A DNA stretch of 64,000 nucleotides from Acorus gramineus (taxonomy: Eukaryota; Streptophyta; Magnoliopsida; Acorales; Acoraceae): the NCBI GenBank assembly GCA_030737835.1, contig JAUJYN010000077.1, forward strand, positions 37,243 to 101,242. The letters run 5' to 3'. Every line of letters starts with the position of its first letter. The first letter of the stretch is position 1. The position numbers were made by a program, and so were the translations under genes. Shown one piece after another: positions 45,332 through 55,799 of the stretch. A model generated the notes under the pieces. It saw only the letters and a program-made list of their open reading frames with translations, was not told the origin of the DNA and made no database searches.

Positions 45332-45813
45332 ATCAAAGCTGATGATATGACCTTTTATTTTGTTGGGTTATTGTAATAGTAAATATTATGTACCAAAGTA
45401 CCTATTGTGTGCATTGCTCAAAAATAAAATGTATTTTATAGTAATATACAGTTTGGTATGTAAAATGGAGAGTCCTCTGGTTTGATATGTAAGACCTCGG
45501 GAAAGGAGGTCCCACGTTCCACTATTTATGGTCACGCAAAGTTTTTTATTTCTATGTTACCTGTAGCATTTATCTGTAGTCTCATTTTTAATACGTATGA
45601 TGTTTTGAGTTTTAAAAAATTGTAAGTATTTTTTTATAATAAAATAAAATACATATTTCATTGTATAATTTTATTCATGAAAAAATGGAAAAAAAAGTTA
45701 TAATGAGATGTATAACTTGTTAATGTGAATGTATGATACTAATAAAAATAGAATTAGGCCAAAAAAAAAAAAGAATTGTGTATAACAATACTCATTCGGA
45801 AAGCATGTAATGT
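45332..45813. other. RLP-type 3' flank, LINE-free
   Basis: Collinear with the 3' flanks of the other RLPs. At 45531-45560 the site that holds the LINE at 11672-12903 is empty (GGTCACGCAAAG runs straight into TTTTTTATTTCTATGTTAC). No gene. Confidence 0.55.
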
Positions 45814-45816
45814 TTA

Positions 45817-46413
45817 ATGATCTCCAACCACATTTCATATCTCCAATTTTAGATGGTGGTATGTTTCAATCACACTCCATATCCACCTCCAAATTTGGAG
45901 ATTTGGATTTGATCCTCAAAATGTGAAGGCCGAGACCACCTTCAAATCACATTTTTCACTTTTTACTTTGTGCATTAATTATTTCAACTTAATATATATT
46001 TAGATCAATTAATCAATTTTTAATAAAAGTACTATAGTTGAAAATATCTCATCGAGATATTCAAAATGAGACTAATATTAAATTATTTTATAATTGATTT
46101 TAAATAAATCCTCGTACGTTTAATTATTCAAGAATTATTTTATTTATTTAATTAAAAAATTATTAATTTAAAAATAACTCCAAAACCATTTAATATTAGA
46201 CTCATTTTAAATATCATAATGAGATTTTTATAATGGCATACTTTTTTATAAATGGATTAATAATAATATTTGTTAATGAGTTTTCATATAATATTATATA
46301 ATTTTAAAAATGACAAGAAAAAATGGAGGGTAATGGTTGGAGTGCAACACCCTCCAAAAATGAATTTCCCCGGGCCAACCTTCCATATTTGAAGGCTTGG
46401 ATTGGAGATGCTC
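45817..46413. mobile_element. MITE, TTA target, TGATCTCCAA/TTGGAGATGCTC ends
   Basis: 597 bp flanked by TTA (45814-45816, 46414-46416), with left end ATGATCTCCAACC and right end (complement) GAGCATCTCCAATCC. The 3-bp TTA target and end type suggest PIF/Harbinger (Tourist-like). The empty site is readable in units 1, 2 and 4 (GCATGTAATATTTATAGTAA). Non-coding. Confidence 0.6.
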
Positions 46414-46799
46414 TTACGGCATGTTTGATTGACAAGTGGGATTGAGATTCTATAAATCATGGGATTCTAGATCCAGATGGATTGGGATTGTTTGTGAATC
46501 ATGTCAACCTGTTTGATAAGAAACATGATTTAGAAAATAGGATTGTGATTCTCAATCTCAATCATGCGTTTGGTAATGCATGAATTACAATAAAAAATAT
46601 ATATATTTTAAAAAATACCATATATATATATATTAGATGTATTAAATATATAATATATATATGATAGCAAATTGGTTATGATAAATCACATGAACCTCAT
46701 ATCATCCAATCAATAAGTTATGAAAGTTTCTTTATTCATATATTATATAAATAAAATAAATAAAGAGGATTTATGAACATGTACATCACAATTAATGCT

Positions 46800-46801
<2 letters not shown>

Positions 46802-46884
<83 letters not shown>

Positions 46885-46885
46885 A
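46802..46885. repeat. (TA)n microsatellite, ~84 bp
   Basis: Near-perfect AT dinucleotide tract with one interruption near 46873, continued after the nested MITE at 47178-47203. The MITE evidently inserted into the tract. Confidence 0.9.
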
Positions 46886-47178
46886 GTGAAATGATAAGAT
46901 ACGGTCACTATACCCTCTTCCTTAGGTGTGGTCACCATGTCATTACCATCCGATTAAATGGATTTTAATCAGACGGTTAAAATAATTACCCCATAAAATC
47001 ACATATATCCCTATAAATTGTGATCCCTCTTTTTTCTCCACACAATCTCCCTATTTTTCTCTTGTGATTTTTTTATGGAATATCTTCTCACGATTCGATT
47101 AAATGCACCCCAATTGTACGGTGATTATAAGGTGACTGCACATTAAAATGAGGTATGATGTCCACATCATATCGCCTA
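46884..47178. mobile_element. Small MITE nested in the (TA)n tract
   Basis: About 295 bp with imperfect inverted ends: TAGTGAAATGATAAGAT... at the left and, complemented, TAGGCGATATGATGTGG... at the right. Both continue into similar CATACCTC/TATACCCTC and GTCACC words. Flanked by TA on both sides. Non-coding. Confidence 0.5.
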
Positions 47179-47435
47179 TATATATATATATATATATATA
47201 TATACTAAGGGAGATGAAGAGCGTGGGTAAAAATGCCATTTTTTCAATGCACCTGGATTGGGATTAAGAGAAGACCACCTCTTGAGGGGGATTTTCAATC
47301 CCTCTAATCAAGGATTCTCAATCCCACTCTTTCAATCTCAATTCTACTTTTAAAATTTATCCAAACAACTTATTGATCTCGATTGAGATTTTCAATCCCA
47401 ACCCAGACACCCAATACTCATGTCCAAACAGGCCC

Positions 47436-48441
47436 TATAGTAAATGTTAAAACTCAGTTTACAACCAAGCATATAGTCCACTTACATTTTGAAATTTTTT
47501 AAAATAGTATACATCATCTAATAATGTTTATAATTTTATAAATAATGTAGTGTATACTATGATGAATTGCATAAATTCATTGATAAAAATGCTAAAAAAT
47601 CCTAATGAGACATAGGTACCTCGTCCGAAGAGATATATGAGAGATCATAGATGGGGGTTGAGATATGTGGGAACTGTAAGTCGGGTACGATGCTCAATTT
47701 TTTTTCTGGCCTAAATAATTGAAGTATGTATTACATTTTAATAAATATATATGTCTGATTCCATGAAATATATTTATTTAAAAAAAGAAAAAAATGAGGG
47801 GTTTGCATGTGAGGTTGCACGTTGAACTGTCCCTAACATCATCAATCCAGTGTTTAGATTAGATGAAAATGGGCTACCACCACAACATTGGTAAACACAG
47901 GCTGTGTAAAGATCAAGTTAATCAAACTTTTAATTAAATGGATTTTTAGTTTTAAGTCTATGTAAACAAGATCGTGTCTAGCTAACAACGATCAATTTTT
48001 ATTTATTCTCTAAGCCCCCGTTTGGATAGACAATTAAGTTATTCTGAAGTTTATGACTATTTTAGTATAAATAAGGATAAAATGATTTTTTAAAAAAAAA
48101 AAAAATCTTACATAGCAAAAAATCATTAACTAATTTAAATTAAGTATCTAGATAAAAAAAATCAAACCCTAAATCCAATTTGCATCAAATTTATTCCATG
48201 ATACAGTCTAGTTACTCCAAAAAGCTAGGAACCAAATAATTAATTGTACAGGAATTCCGTTTACATTGCAAGAAAAAAATTTCTGTCTACATAAAAGAAT
48301 ATAATAGATGCTCAATATATACTCGTACACACACACACGCACACACCATGCCAACAAATATAAATTTATATATTGATCATCTATTAGCAAGCAAATCCGC
48401 AGGTATATTCTTTCTCTGACCCTGCTGCTAAAAAGAGGTTG
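47436..48441. other. RLP 3' spacer continuation, no gene
   Basis: Collinear with 13230-13700 of unit 1, then diverged AT-rich sequence with a short CA-rich run at 48328-48346. It ends in CTGACCCTGCTGCTAAAAAG, the counterpart of 15416-15435, where the Copia element was inserted. Confidence 0.45.
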
Positions 48442-48566
48442 TGTTAAATGTATATATATGCTAGGGTTAAGGGTAGATTAGTCTTTTCCTAGTTTCCCTT
48501 TTGTACTATAAGTATTGGCTACAAGCCCTAATAATACAACTGATTCATTCTTTTCATATTCTAACA
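48442..48566 (+). repeat. Copia left LTR
   Basis: 125 bp, TG...CA type, with TACTATAAGTATTGG as a possible TATA region. Confidence 0.88.
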
Positions 48567-48599
48567 TGGTATCAGAGCTTGAATCAAATTTTTTTCTTT

Positions 48600-48839
48600 G
48601 ATCGTCGACGGCCCGTCGCCCCGCGCCGCCGTTGCGCCACCGGGCCGCCGCTGCACCGCCTCGCGCCGCCGCTGCGCCGCCGTCGTGCCGCCGCTGCACC
48701 GCCCCGCGCCACCGCCGCGCCGCCGTCATGCCGCCGCTGCACCGCCCCGCTCCACCGCCGCGCCGCCGTCGTGCCGCCGCCGCGTCGCCCCGCGCCGCCA
48801 CCGTGTCGCCGCTGCACCGCCCAGCACCGCCACTGCGTT

Positions 48840-48875
<36 letters not shown>

Positions 48876-49400
48876 CGCCCCGAGCCGCCGCTGCGCCGCC
48901 CCCGTGCCGTCGCTGCGCTTCCTCGCGCCGCCGCTGCACCGCCCCTCCCAGCCGCTGCGCCGCCCTCTCGCGCCGCCTCGGGCAGCCCAGCCGCGGCTGT
49001 GCCACCCTGCCGCACTGCTGCACCACCCTGCCGCGCCGTCCAGCGCTGCCCGCGCCTCGTCCGCGCCCCGTCCGCGCCGTGCCCGCACACACGCGCCCCG
49101 TCCGCGTCTGCCTGCGCGTCATCTCGGAATCGCGTGATCCGCGCGGATCCGCATTGATCAGCCCGGATTTCCTGGGATTCTGTCCCGGATTCGGTCCCGG
49201 ACAACATCCCGGATCTCCCGGGAATCTGTCCCGAGGTCCCGTGCCTCGCGCCCGCGCGCGTCCAGCTCCAGCTCCAGCGCCCGCGCGCGTCCTGACCCGG
49301 CCCCAGCGCCCGACCCGACCCGGCTTCAGCGCCCGACCCGACCCGGTTCCAGCGCACCGACCCGACCCGGCACTAGCTGCCCGACCCGGATCCGCGACCC
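48600..49400. repeat. GC-rich low-complexity tract in the Copia leader
   Basis: Dominated by GCCGCC, GCGCCG and CTGCACCGCC triplet words up to about 49090, interrupted by a run of about 30 A (around 48843-48872), then GACCCG-type words to 49400. Strongly different in composition from the AT-rich surroundings. It creates long open frames on both strands that are not genes. Confidence 0.8.
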
Positions 49401-49557
49401 GTTTACCGCCTCGTCATCGCCTTTTTCGGTATTTTCTTTGTCCGGCCGCTACGGGCTCATTCGGACTCCAAATATAGCCATATTGGTACTCATTTTGATC
49501 AGTTTTTCGTGATCTACGCATCTGTGACTGTTTTGGATCTATCAGATACTGTTTATT

Positions 49558-52500
49558 TTGATCTATTGCTGTGCAAGTACTATGGATTGCAGATATTGTC
49601 ACTCCTTTGGTCATGTGACCCTCGATTGCCGCAAGTTGGCTAGAAAACGTGCTCGAGATGCCGCTTTCACTTTATCAATCCAGTCGTCTACTCAATCTTC
49701 TATTTGTCAGGATCAGATATGTACATCAATTGCACCTCGCGTTGCTTCTGCTCAGTCACAGTTTACCACAGCTCACCTTATTGCACATTTAAAGGGGCTA
49801 GAAGATCAATATCAACAACTTTATGTTATGTTACGATCATTGACTGGTATAGATCTTTCTGGTTCTGTTCAGTCTGCTTCTGCTCCCGTACCAGGTATAC
49901 CGATTACCTCATGGGTTCTTGATTCTGGGGCTTCCCATCACATGACATCGGATGCATCGATTCTTGCTAATTGTACACCACTTCGTTCTCCTTCACTTAT
50001 TCGCACTGCTGATGGTTCTCCTATGTCTGTCTCGAGCTCTGGCATTCTTTCTGATCATTCTCATCGATTTAATGTGCCAAATGTTTTGCATGTTCCTAAA
50101 CTTTCCATGAGTTTGTTTTCTGTCAGTCAACTTGCTGACCTTGGTTATACAATCACATTTGATTCATCATCTTGTTCTGTTCAGGATCGACTTACTGGGA
50201 GACGGATTGGGACTGGGCGACGACAAGGTGGACTCTATTACATGGATCAGCTTCATGTTCCTCTGCCTTCCGCTGCTTCTGTGCAGTTAGATACAAATTC
50301 TCATTCCCCTTTCGATCTTTGGCATCGTCGTCTTGGTCATTTGTCTCAGCCTAGACTCCGATATCTTGTTAGCACCGGTGCATTAGGATCATTTTCTCGC
50401 ACGGATCTTCAACCATGCGTGGGCTGTAAATTGGGTAAGACAGTGGCTCTTCCTTTTCCTTCCAGTTCGCATATTTCAGATTCTCCCTTTGATTTAGTTC
50501 ATTCTGATATTTGGGGTCCGTCTCCTATTTTTTCAAAAGGGGGGAATCGATATTATGTCATTTTTATCGACGACTATTCTCGTTTCACTTGGATTTACCT
50601 TCTCTCTAGTCGTTCAGATTTATTGCGTATTTATACTTCTTTTGCTACCATGGTTGAGACTCAATTTTCTCGTCGTATTAAGGTGTTACGCTCTGATTGT
50701 GGTGGTGAATATTGTTCTAAGGCTTTTAGTGAATATTTGACATCCCAAGGCACCCTTCCTCAGTTTTCCACTCCTTATGCTCATCAACAAAATGGCGTTG
50801 CTGAGCGTAAACACCGTCACATCCTTGAGATGACTCGATCTTTACTTCTTTCTGCATCCGTTCCTGTTGAGTTTTGGGGTGAGGCAGTTCTCACAAGTGT
50901 GTATCTCATCAATCGCACTCCGTCATCTATTACTGGTGGTATCTCACCATCTGAGCGGCTTCACAATCAGCCACCTGATTATTCTCGTCTTCGTGTTTTT
51001 GGTTGCACATGTTTTGTTCTTCTTCCTCCCACTGAACGTACCAAGCTTTCTCCTCGTTCTGCTATGTGTGTTTTTCTTGGATACAGTATTCAACATAAGG
51101 GTTACAAGTGTTATGATCCTATTGCACGACGTCTTCGCATTTCTTGTCATGTCACATTTTGGGAGCATCATCCTTATTATGCTCTTCGTTCACCTCCGGC
51201 TCCACTTCCTCCGTCTACTGTTGATGACCTTATTTTTCTGGATTTCTCCACTCCTGAGTCATCCCCATCGTCTATCCCACCGGCTTCTATTCCTTCATCT
51301 GTCCCATCTACGACCTTGCCATCCCCTATATCTCCTTCTTCGGATGATTCATGTGAGCCGAGTCCCCCTGTTGTTGCTCCTGCGCCTGATGTTGTTCAAC
51401 CAGTAGTCGACCATGCCCCGGCAGTCGACCCCGCATCCGCAGTCGACCATACACCAGCAGTCGACCCCACACCGGTAGTCGATCCCGCACCAGTTGCTCC
51501 TCGTCGCAATCCGCCTCGCGCTCGTCGACCTCCTCAACGACTTAGCTTGGTTGCCTCTGATTCTTTTTCTCCTAGTTTTCAGTGTTTTCTTTCAGCTGTT
51601 TCCACTCACTGGGAGCCCCAATCATATCGTGAGGCTGTCGGCATTCCAGAATGGGAAGGTGCTATGGCAGAGGAGCTTAGTGCATTACAACGCACTCATA
51701 CGTGGAAAATTGTACCACTTCCTCCAGGGAAGACTCCTATCAGCTGTAAGTGGGTTTATAAGATCAAGACCAACTCTGATGGTTCGATTGAGCGTCACAA
51801 GGCTCGTTTGGTTGCCCGTGGTTTCACTCAGCAGCATGGTATTGATTATGATGAGACATTTGCTCCTGTAGCAAAGATGACGACTGTTCGTACTTTGATT
51901 TCTGTTGCTTCTGTTCGTCAATGGCCCATTTATCAGCTTGATGTCAAGAACGCTTTTCTTCATGGTGATTTATCAGAGGAGGTTTACATGACTCCTCCTC
52001 CGGGTCTTCCTCATTCATCTGGTCATGTATGCCATCTTCACCGCGCTCTCTATGGTCTCAAGCAGGCTCCTCGTGCTTGGTTCGCTCGATTCACTGATGC
52101 TATCTGTGCTGCTGGGTTTGTTCTGAGTTCCTCTGATCCAGCTTTATTTGTTCACACCTCTGGTCCTCATCGTACTATCCTGCTGCTTTATGTTGATGAC
52201 ATGATCATCACCGGCGATGATTCGTCTCATATACAGTCGGTCAAGCAACATCTTCAGCGTCAATTTGAGATGAAAGATCTTGGCAAACTTCGCTATTTTC
52301 TAGGCTTGGAAGTTGCTTCTGCTCCGCGTGGTTATCTTCTCTCCCAACGCAAGTATACTGCTGACTTGATCGACCGTGCCTGTCTAACTGATGATCGCAT
52401 TTCTCCCACTCCTATTGAGCTTCATGCTAAGCTCCGGCCTGACGATGGAGAACCACTCTCTGATGTTACTCGTTATAGACAGCTTGTTGGAAGCCTCGTC

Positions 52501-53136
52501 TATCTCACTGTCACTCGTCCTGACATTGCCTATGCTGTGCATATTGTCAGTCAGTTTGTCGCTGCCCCTCGTACTGTTCATTATGCAGCAGTTCTTCGGA
52601 TTATACGCTATCTACGTGGCACTATATCTCGTGCTCTGCTGTTACCGTCTTCTTCTACTCTTGAACTTCGCGCTTATACTGATGCTGATTGGGCAGGAGA
52701 TGTCACAGATCGAAAATCCACAACTGGTATATGTGTCTTTCTTGGGGACTCTCTTATATCTTGGAAGGCCAAGAAACAAGACATTGTTTCTCGTTCGAGT
52801 GCTGAGGCCGAATATCGTGCTATGGCATCTGCTACTGCTGAGGTTGTTTGGCTTCGACGCCTCATTTCTGACATGGGCGTCATTCTATCTGCGTCTACTC
52901 CCCTATTTTGTGACAACAAGAGCGCCATTCAGATTGCTAGCAATCCAGTATTTCATGAACGTACGAAGCACATCGAGATCGATTGTCACTTCGTCCGTCA
53001 TCATTTTATTGCGGGCACTATATCACTCCCATATATTTCTTCTTCTCTTCAGTTATCAGACTTTTTCACAAAGTCTCATACACTTCAGCGGCATGATTTC
53101 TTGTTGAGCAAACTCTCGGTGTATGATCCACCATGA
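49558..53136 (+). CDS. Copia pol polyprotein region
   Basis: An open frame of 1192 codons with the Copia domain order. A CCHC zinc knuckle (CRYCHSFGHVTLDC) lies at about residues 11-24. The aspartic protease motif LDSGASHHMT is near 120-130. A GAG-pre-integrase segment (FDLWHRRLGHLS) comes next, then the integrase core from about 317 (HSDIWGP, FIDDYSRFTW). The reverse transcriptase follows (KARLVARGFTQ, then LLYVDDMIITGDD), and last a type I RNase H (YTDADWAGD, SRSSAEAEYRAMA, CDNKSAI). Integrase before RT identifies Ty1/Copia. This is an element protein, not a host gene, and an upstream gag domain is not evident. Confidence 0.88.
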   Translation: MIYCCASTMDCRYCHSFGHVTLDCRKLARKRARDAAFTLSIQSSTQSSICQDQICTSIAPRVASAQSQFTTAHLIAHLKGLEDQYQQLYVMLRSLTGIDLSGSVQSASAPVPGIPITSWVLDSGASHHMTSDASILANCTPLRSPSLIRTADGSPMSVSSSGILSDHSHRFNVPNVLHVPKLSMSLFSVSQLADLGYTITFDSSSCSVQDRLTGRRIGTGRRQGGLYYMDQLHVPLPSAASVQLDTNSHSPFDLWHRRLGHLSQPRLRYLVSTGALGSFSRTDLQPCVGCKLGKTVALPFPSSSHISDSPFDLVHSDIWGPSPIFSKGGNRYYVIFIDDYSRFTWIYLLSSRSDLLRIYTSFATMVETQFSRRIKVLRSDCGGEYCSKAFSEYLTSQGTLPQFSTPYAHQQNGVAERKHRHILEMTRSLLLSASVPVEFWGEAVLTSVYLINRTPSSITGGISPSERLHNQPPDYSRLRVFGCTCFVLLPPTERTKLSPRSAMCVFLGYSIQHKGYKCYDPIARRLRISCHVTFWEHHPYYALRSPPAPLPPSTVDDLIFLDFSTPESSPSSIPPASIPSSVPSTTLPSPISPSSDDSCEPSPPVVAPAPDVVQPVVDHAPAVDPASAVDHTPAVDPTPVVDPAPVAPRRNPPRARRPPQRLSLVASDSFSPSFQCFLSAVSTHWEPQSYREAVGIPEWEGAMAEELSALQRTHTWKIVPLPPGKTPISCKWVYKIKTNSDGSIERHKARLVARGFTQQHGIDYDETFAPVAKMTTVRTLISVASVRQWPIYQLDVKNAFLHGDLSEEVYMTPPPGLPHSSGHVCHLHRALYGLKQAPRAWFARFTDAICAAGFVLSSSDPALFVHTSGPHRTILLLYVDDMIITGDDSSHIQSVKQHLQRQFEMKDLGKLRYFLGLEVASAPRGYLLSQRKYTADLIDRACLTDDRISPTPIELHAKLRPDDGEPLSDVTRYRQLVGSLVYLTVTRPDIAYAVHIVSQFVAAPRTVHYAAVLRIIRYLRGTISRALLLPSSSTLELRAYTDADWAGDVTDRKSTTGICVFLGDSLISWKAKKQDIVSRSSAEAEYRAMASATAEVVWLRRLISDMGVILSASTPLFCDNKSAIQIASNPVFHERTKHIEIDCHFVRHHFIAGTISLPYISSSLQLSDFFTKSHTLQRHDFLLSKLSVYDPP

Positions 53137-53149
53137 GTTTGAGGGGGGG

Positions 53150-53274
53150 TGTTAAATGTATATATATGCTAGGGTTAAGGGTAGATTAGTCTTTTCCTTG
53201 TTTCCCTTTTGTACTATAAGTATTGGCTACAAACCCTAATAATAGAATTGATTCATTCTTTTCATATTCTAACA
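53150..53274 (+). repeat. Copia right LTR
   Basis: 125 bp, four differences from the left LTR. Confidence 0.88.
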
Positions 53275-53608
53275 GAGTCCAGGTACCTCCTTCTCACATT
53301 AAACCCTCTCCCATCAAACTGCTTAACTGGATCACTGGATCGATATCAGAATTCACATCTGAACTGCTGGCTCTGCCTCTCTTGCTCTTCCGGGATTTTA
53401 TTATGAAGCATGACTGATCCAGTTCCTGGCCTGTTACAAGAGCAGGATGCATGTTGGTGAGAGTGCCATGCACATGAAAGGTGGAGGGTTCCCAACCCTA
53501 TTGCCCGTTGGAATATCAACATAAGTTATTATGAGATAGAATCTATTCTAGTATGCATAAAGAATAAGACATTTTTAATTTAATCGTGCTTTGTTGTTTG
53601 GTTGATCA
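53275..53608. other. RLP upstream-type spacer, no gene
   Basis: Resumes the sequence broken by the Copia element (GAGTCCAGGTACCTCC, counterpart of 15439-15454). It then matches 7430-7700 of unit 1 without the intervening A-block MITE and relic promoter found in units 1-3. No gene. Confidence 0.5.
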
Positions 53609-54236
53609 TGTGAAATTTTAAAGTGAATTTTGTTATTTATCTATCTATATTAGCTTTTTATATTGAGAGATGTAGTGAGGTAATTTTATATTTTGTGTGG
53701 GACACCATTGACTTACTTACACAAGTATTCACCATCACTTATCTCTTACACTTTTCACTACCAACCACCCTATTAAATTCATCACTTCCCTTGTTTTTGA
53801 CTTGCCATATCACCCACCATTTTCCCATGTATTGAAAACCATAAGCTTCCTATTTCCTATACCTTGGTAAACCACCTTCACTACCCTTTTCCCATAAACC
53901 TCCATTTACCTATACTTTGGTACTCTACACTAACTGTTATGACTCTAACTACCCACAACTCATTTCCCATACAACTTTGCCTATAAATGGAGCCCCCTCT
54001 CCACCAACTCAATCTAACTCACTCTACAAAAATCCCAACACCACCTAAAACATATACTTGTGTAAGCTTGTTTCTAGTAGCCCAATTTTGAATTGTAAGT
54101 TTGTCTCTTGTAATGAATATTAAGTTGTCAATTTTTCCTCATCTTTGAATTGTTCATTTTTCTTCTACTTTCGGTTGTGAGTCTTATGCTAGTGTGCCTT
54201 TAGTTGTACTATGTGAGAGTCTCGTATCTCTCTACA
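53609..54236 (+). mobile_element. Solo LTR of an LTR retrotransposon
   Basis: A 628-bp insertion starting TGTGAAATTTTAAAG and ending CTCTCTACA, flanked by a perfect 5-bp duplication GATCA (53604-53608, 54237-54241). A CTATAAATGG TATA-box-like word at 53981-53990 and a following C-rich stretch suggest + orientation. No internal region remains, which is the product expected of LTR-LTR recombination. The uninterrupted site is seen in unit 1 near 7700. It is unrelated to the 125-bp Copia LTRs. Family not assigned. Confidence 0.85.
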
Positions 54237-54241
54237 GATCA

Positions 54242-55666
54242 TAGATAAGTTGATAATAAAATGTGAATAAAACACGGATAAATAAATATAAAAGATGAAA
54301 AAATGATTTAACTCTTGATCTATGACAGATGATTTGACATGTGAATCTTCTTATGCAAATGGAAAAGATTTGGTAGAATAACTCATTTGTAGGGAACTTG
54401 GAATATTAAGATCAGTTTATCCTCATCTATTCTAATACGTTTATACCACTTAATCTTTACAAACAAACATGATTAATTTTGTGCTTATTCATCCCTAATG
54501 TACTATATTTTTCACATATTTCACTGACCAAACAGGAGCTAAAGAGTTTGCTAATAGGAAGGAGTCTATTAATTGGAGGTTTAGCACTGACAATGAAAGA
54601 TCACATCAAATCGTTGGCTTTAATAACGTCAACAATCCCCCAGTGAGAAATATCAGCCGAATCAAAGAATATCGTATCAAAGAAAAGTTGGCACTGTCCA
54701 ATTCATGGTGGACTAAGAATCCAAAGTCTTTTGAGACAGTATACATCACTTCTCTTTCAACGACCAAGCAAAAAAAGTTGAATTGTCTTATGACATTGAT
54801 CTTTCCAAAGTGCATTTGTTACTTCTCAAGGCCTCCCCATCTCTTACAGGGATGTTACCAGGCTTGTTATACATATGCATTCCCAGGATGTGAATTTGAA
54901 TCCCCAGTAACAAAGCTCAACGTTTTGAATTTGAATTTGGAACAACGCCCCTGGAAATCCAAAATTTATAATAAAGCATATTAGATTAGAATTTCAGGTA
55001 GTTGTTAAGAAAAAGTTGTTGGAGTTGTTAAAAGTGTGTTTTTGTTAAATCACTGTAAGATGACTGACACTAACAGGTCTTTTGGAGAAAGCGTGGCAGG
55101 GATACATCGAATTCTTTTACGTATAAGTGGGTGCCAACGGAGTTGATACGTTGTCGTGAAAACAATTGTCCGTCCTTTTTGATGCATTGTTTCATCGCTG
55201 TAACCCTGTTTGTTTGGGTAGTGGAATAGGTAAGGGGTAAAAGTAAAATACTGGTGAATAAACCCAAAGTTTGTTTATTTAAAATGAATAAATGAGTATA
55301 GTAATATTAGAATATATGAAAATAAATTGATATTGCATGTCCTCTAAAATTGTGTTATTTCACTAGTTTACGTGGTGTAGGCTCATATGTCAAATCATCT
55401 CCATGATCTCTTATAAATTAGGGGTATTACATGTCAAATTGTTTTACACTTTATATTTATTTATTCATTTTGATCCACACATTCCATGATCAACCAAACA
55501 AAAAAAACTTCATTACTACGTTTTCAACAAAAATAACTAGAGACAACCAAATAAAAATTACTTGTTCTTTATCTAAATTCAAATAGTCATCTATCTTAAA
55601 ATAATTTATATCTTTACACCAACATGGCTACGTGTTCATATCAGGTCCATCAAAATTTCATGTTGG
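54242..55666. other. Upstream region of the RLP4 unit, no gene
   Basis: Collinear with unit 2 19500-20500 (GGAAGGAGTCTATTAATTGG at about 54561) and then with the proximal spacer. Near 55343-55395 the sequence passes from the AAAATTGTGTTATTTCACTAG word to GGTGTAGGCTCATATGTCAA, where units 2 and 3 carry the CACTA-like element. Unit 4 therefore has either the empty site or a deletion derivative. Confidence 0.5.
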
Positions 55667-55691
55667 TTGACTTGTTAAATTCCGATTGACT
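55667..55691 (+). promoter_or_regulatory. Paired W-box cores upstream of RLP4
   Basis: TTGACT at 55667-55672 and 55686-55691, 13 nt apart. They are closer to the start (about 110 bp) than in the other units because ~80 bp is deleted between them and the gene. Confidence 0.5.
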
Positions 55692-55799
55692 TGGGATCTT
55701 CCCAAAGAAAACACAACCCCGTGCCACATTTGATTTTTATGCACCACCAACCATTATATATACTCACGGTATATGGGGTTGTGGATTGACATGGTGATC

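Larger units (their letters stand above)
46417..47435. mobile_element. MITE with GGGCCTGTTTGG ends, holding a nested MITE
   Basis: The right end complemented reads GGGCCTGTTTGGACATG and the left end reads CGGCATGTTTGATTG. Inverted GGGATTGAGATT/AATCTCAATCCC-type segments lie inside both ends. It starts exactly at the right TTA of the preceding MITE and ends before TATAG, so the target was TTA or TA at the junction left by the first element. A (TA)n tract and another MITE occupy its middle. Confidence 0.6.
48442..53274 (+). mobile_element. Ty1/Copia LTR retrotransposon
   Basis: Two 125-bp LTRs (48442-48566, 53150-53274) begin TGTTAAATG and end CTAACA. The left one is followed by TGGTATCAGAGCTT, a primer-binding site for initiator tRNA-Met. 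A purine run (GAGGGGGGG) precedes the right LTR. The pol region is one open frame. The leader and gag interval is mostly GC-rich low-complexity sequence in which no normal gag is recognisable, so the element looks incomplete there. The LTRs differ at four positions of 125, suggesting an age of the order of one to a few million years at usual plant rates, with a large error because they are short. No clear 5-bp target duplication is visible (GGTTG versus GAGTC). Confidence 0.92.

Noticed and set aside
48478-49477. Several long overlapping reading frames on both strands rich in Pro, Ala and Arg
   Set aside because: They come from GC-rich triplet repeats in the Copia leader, occur in nearly all frames and show no domain.
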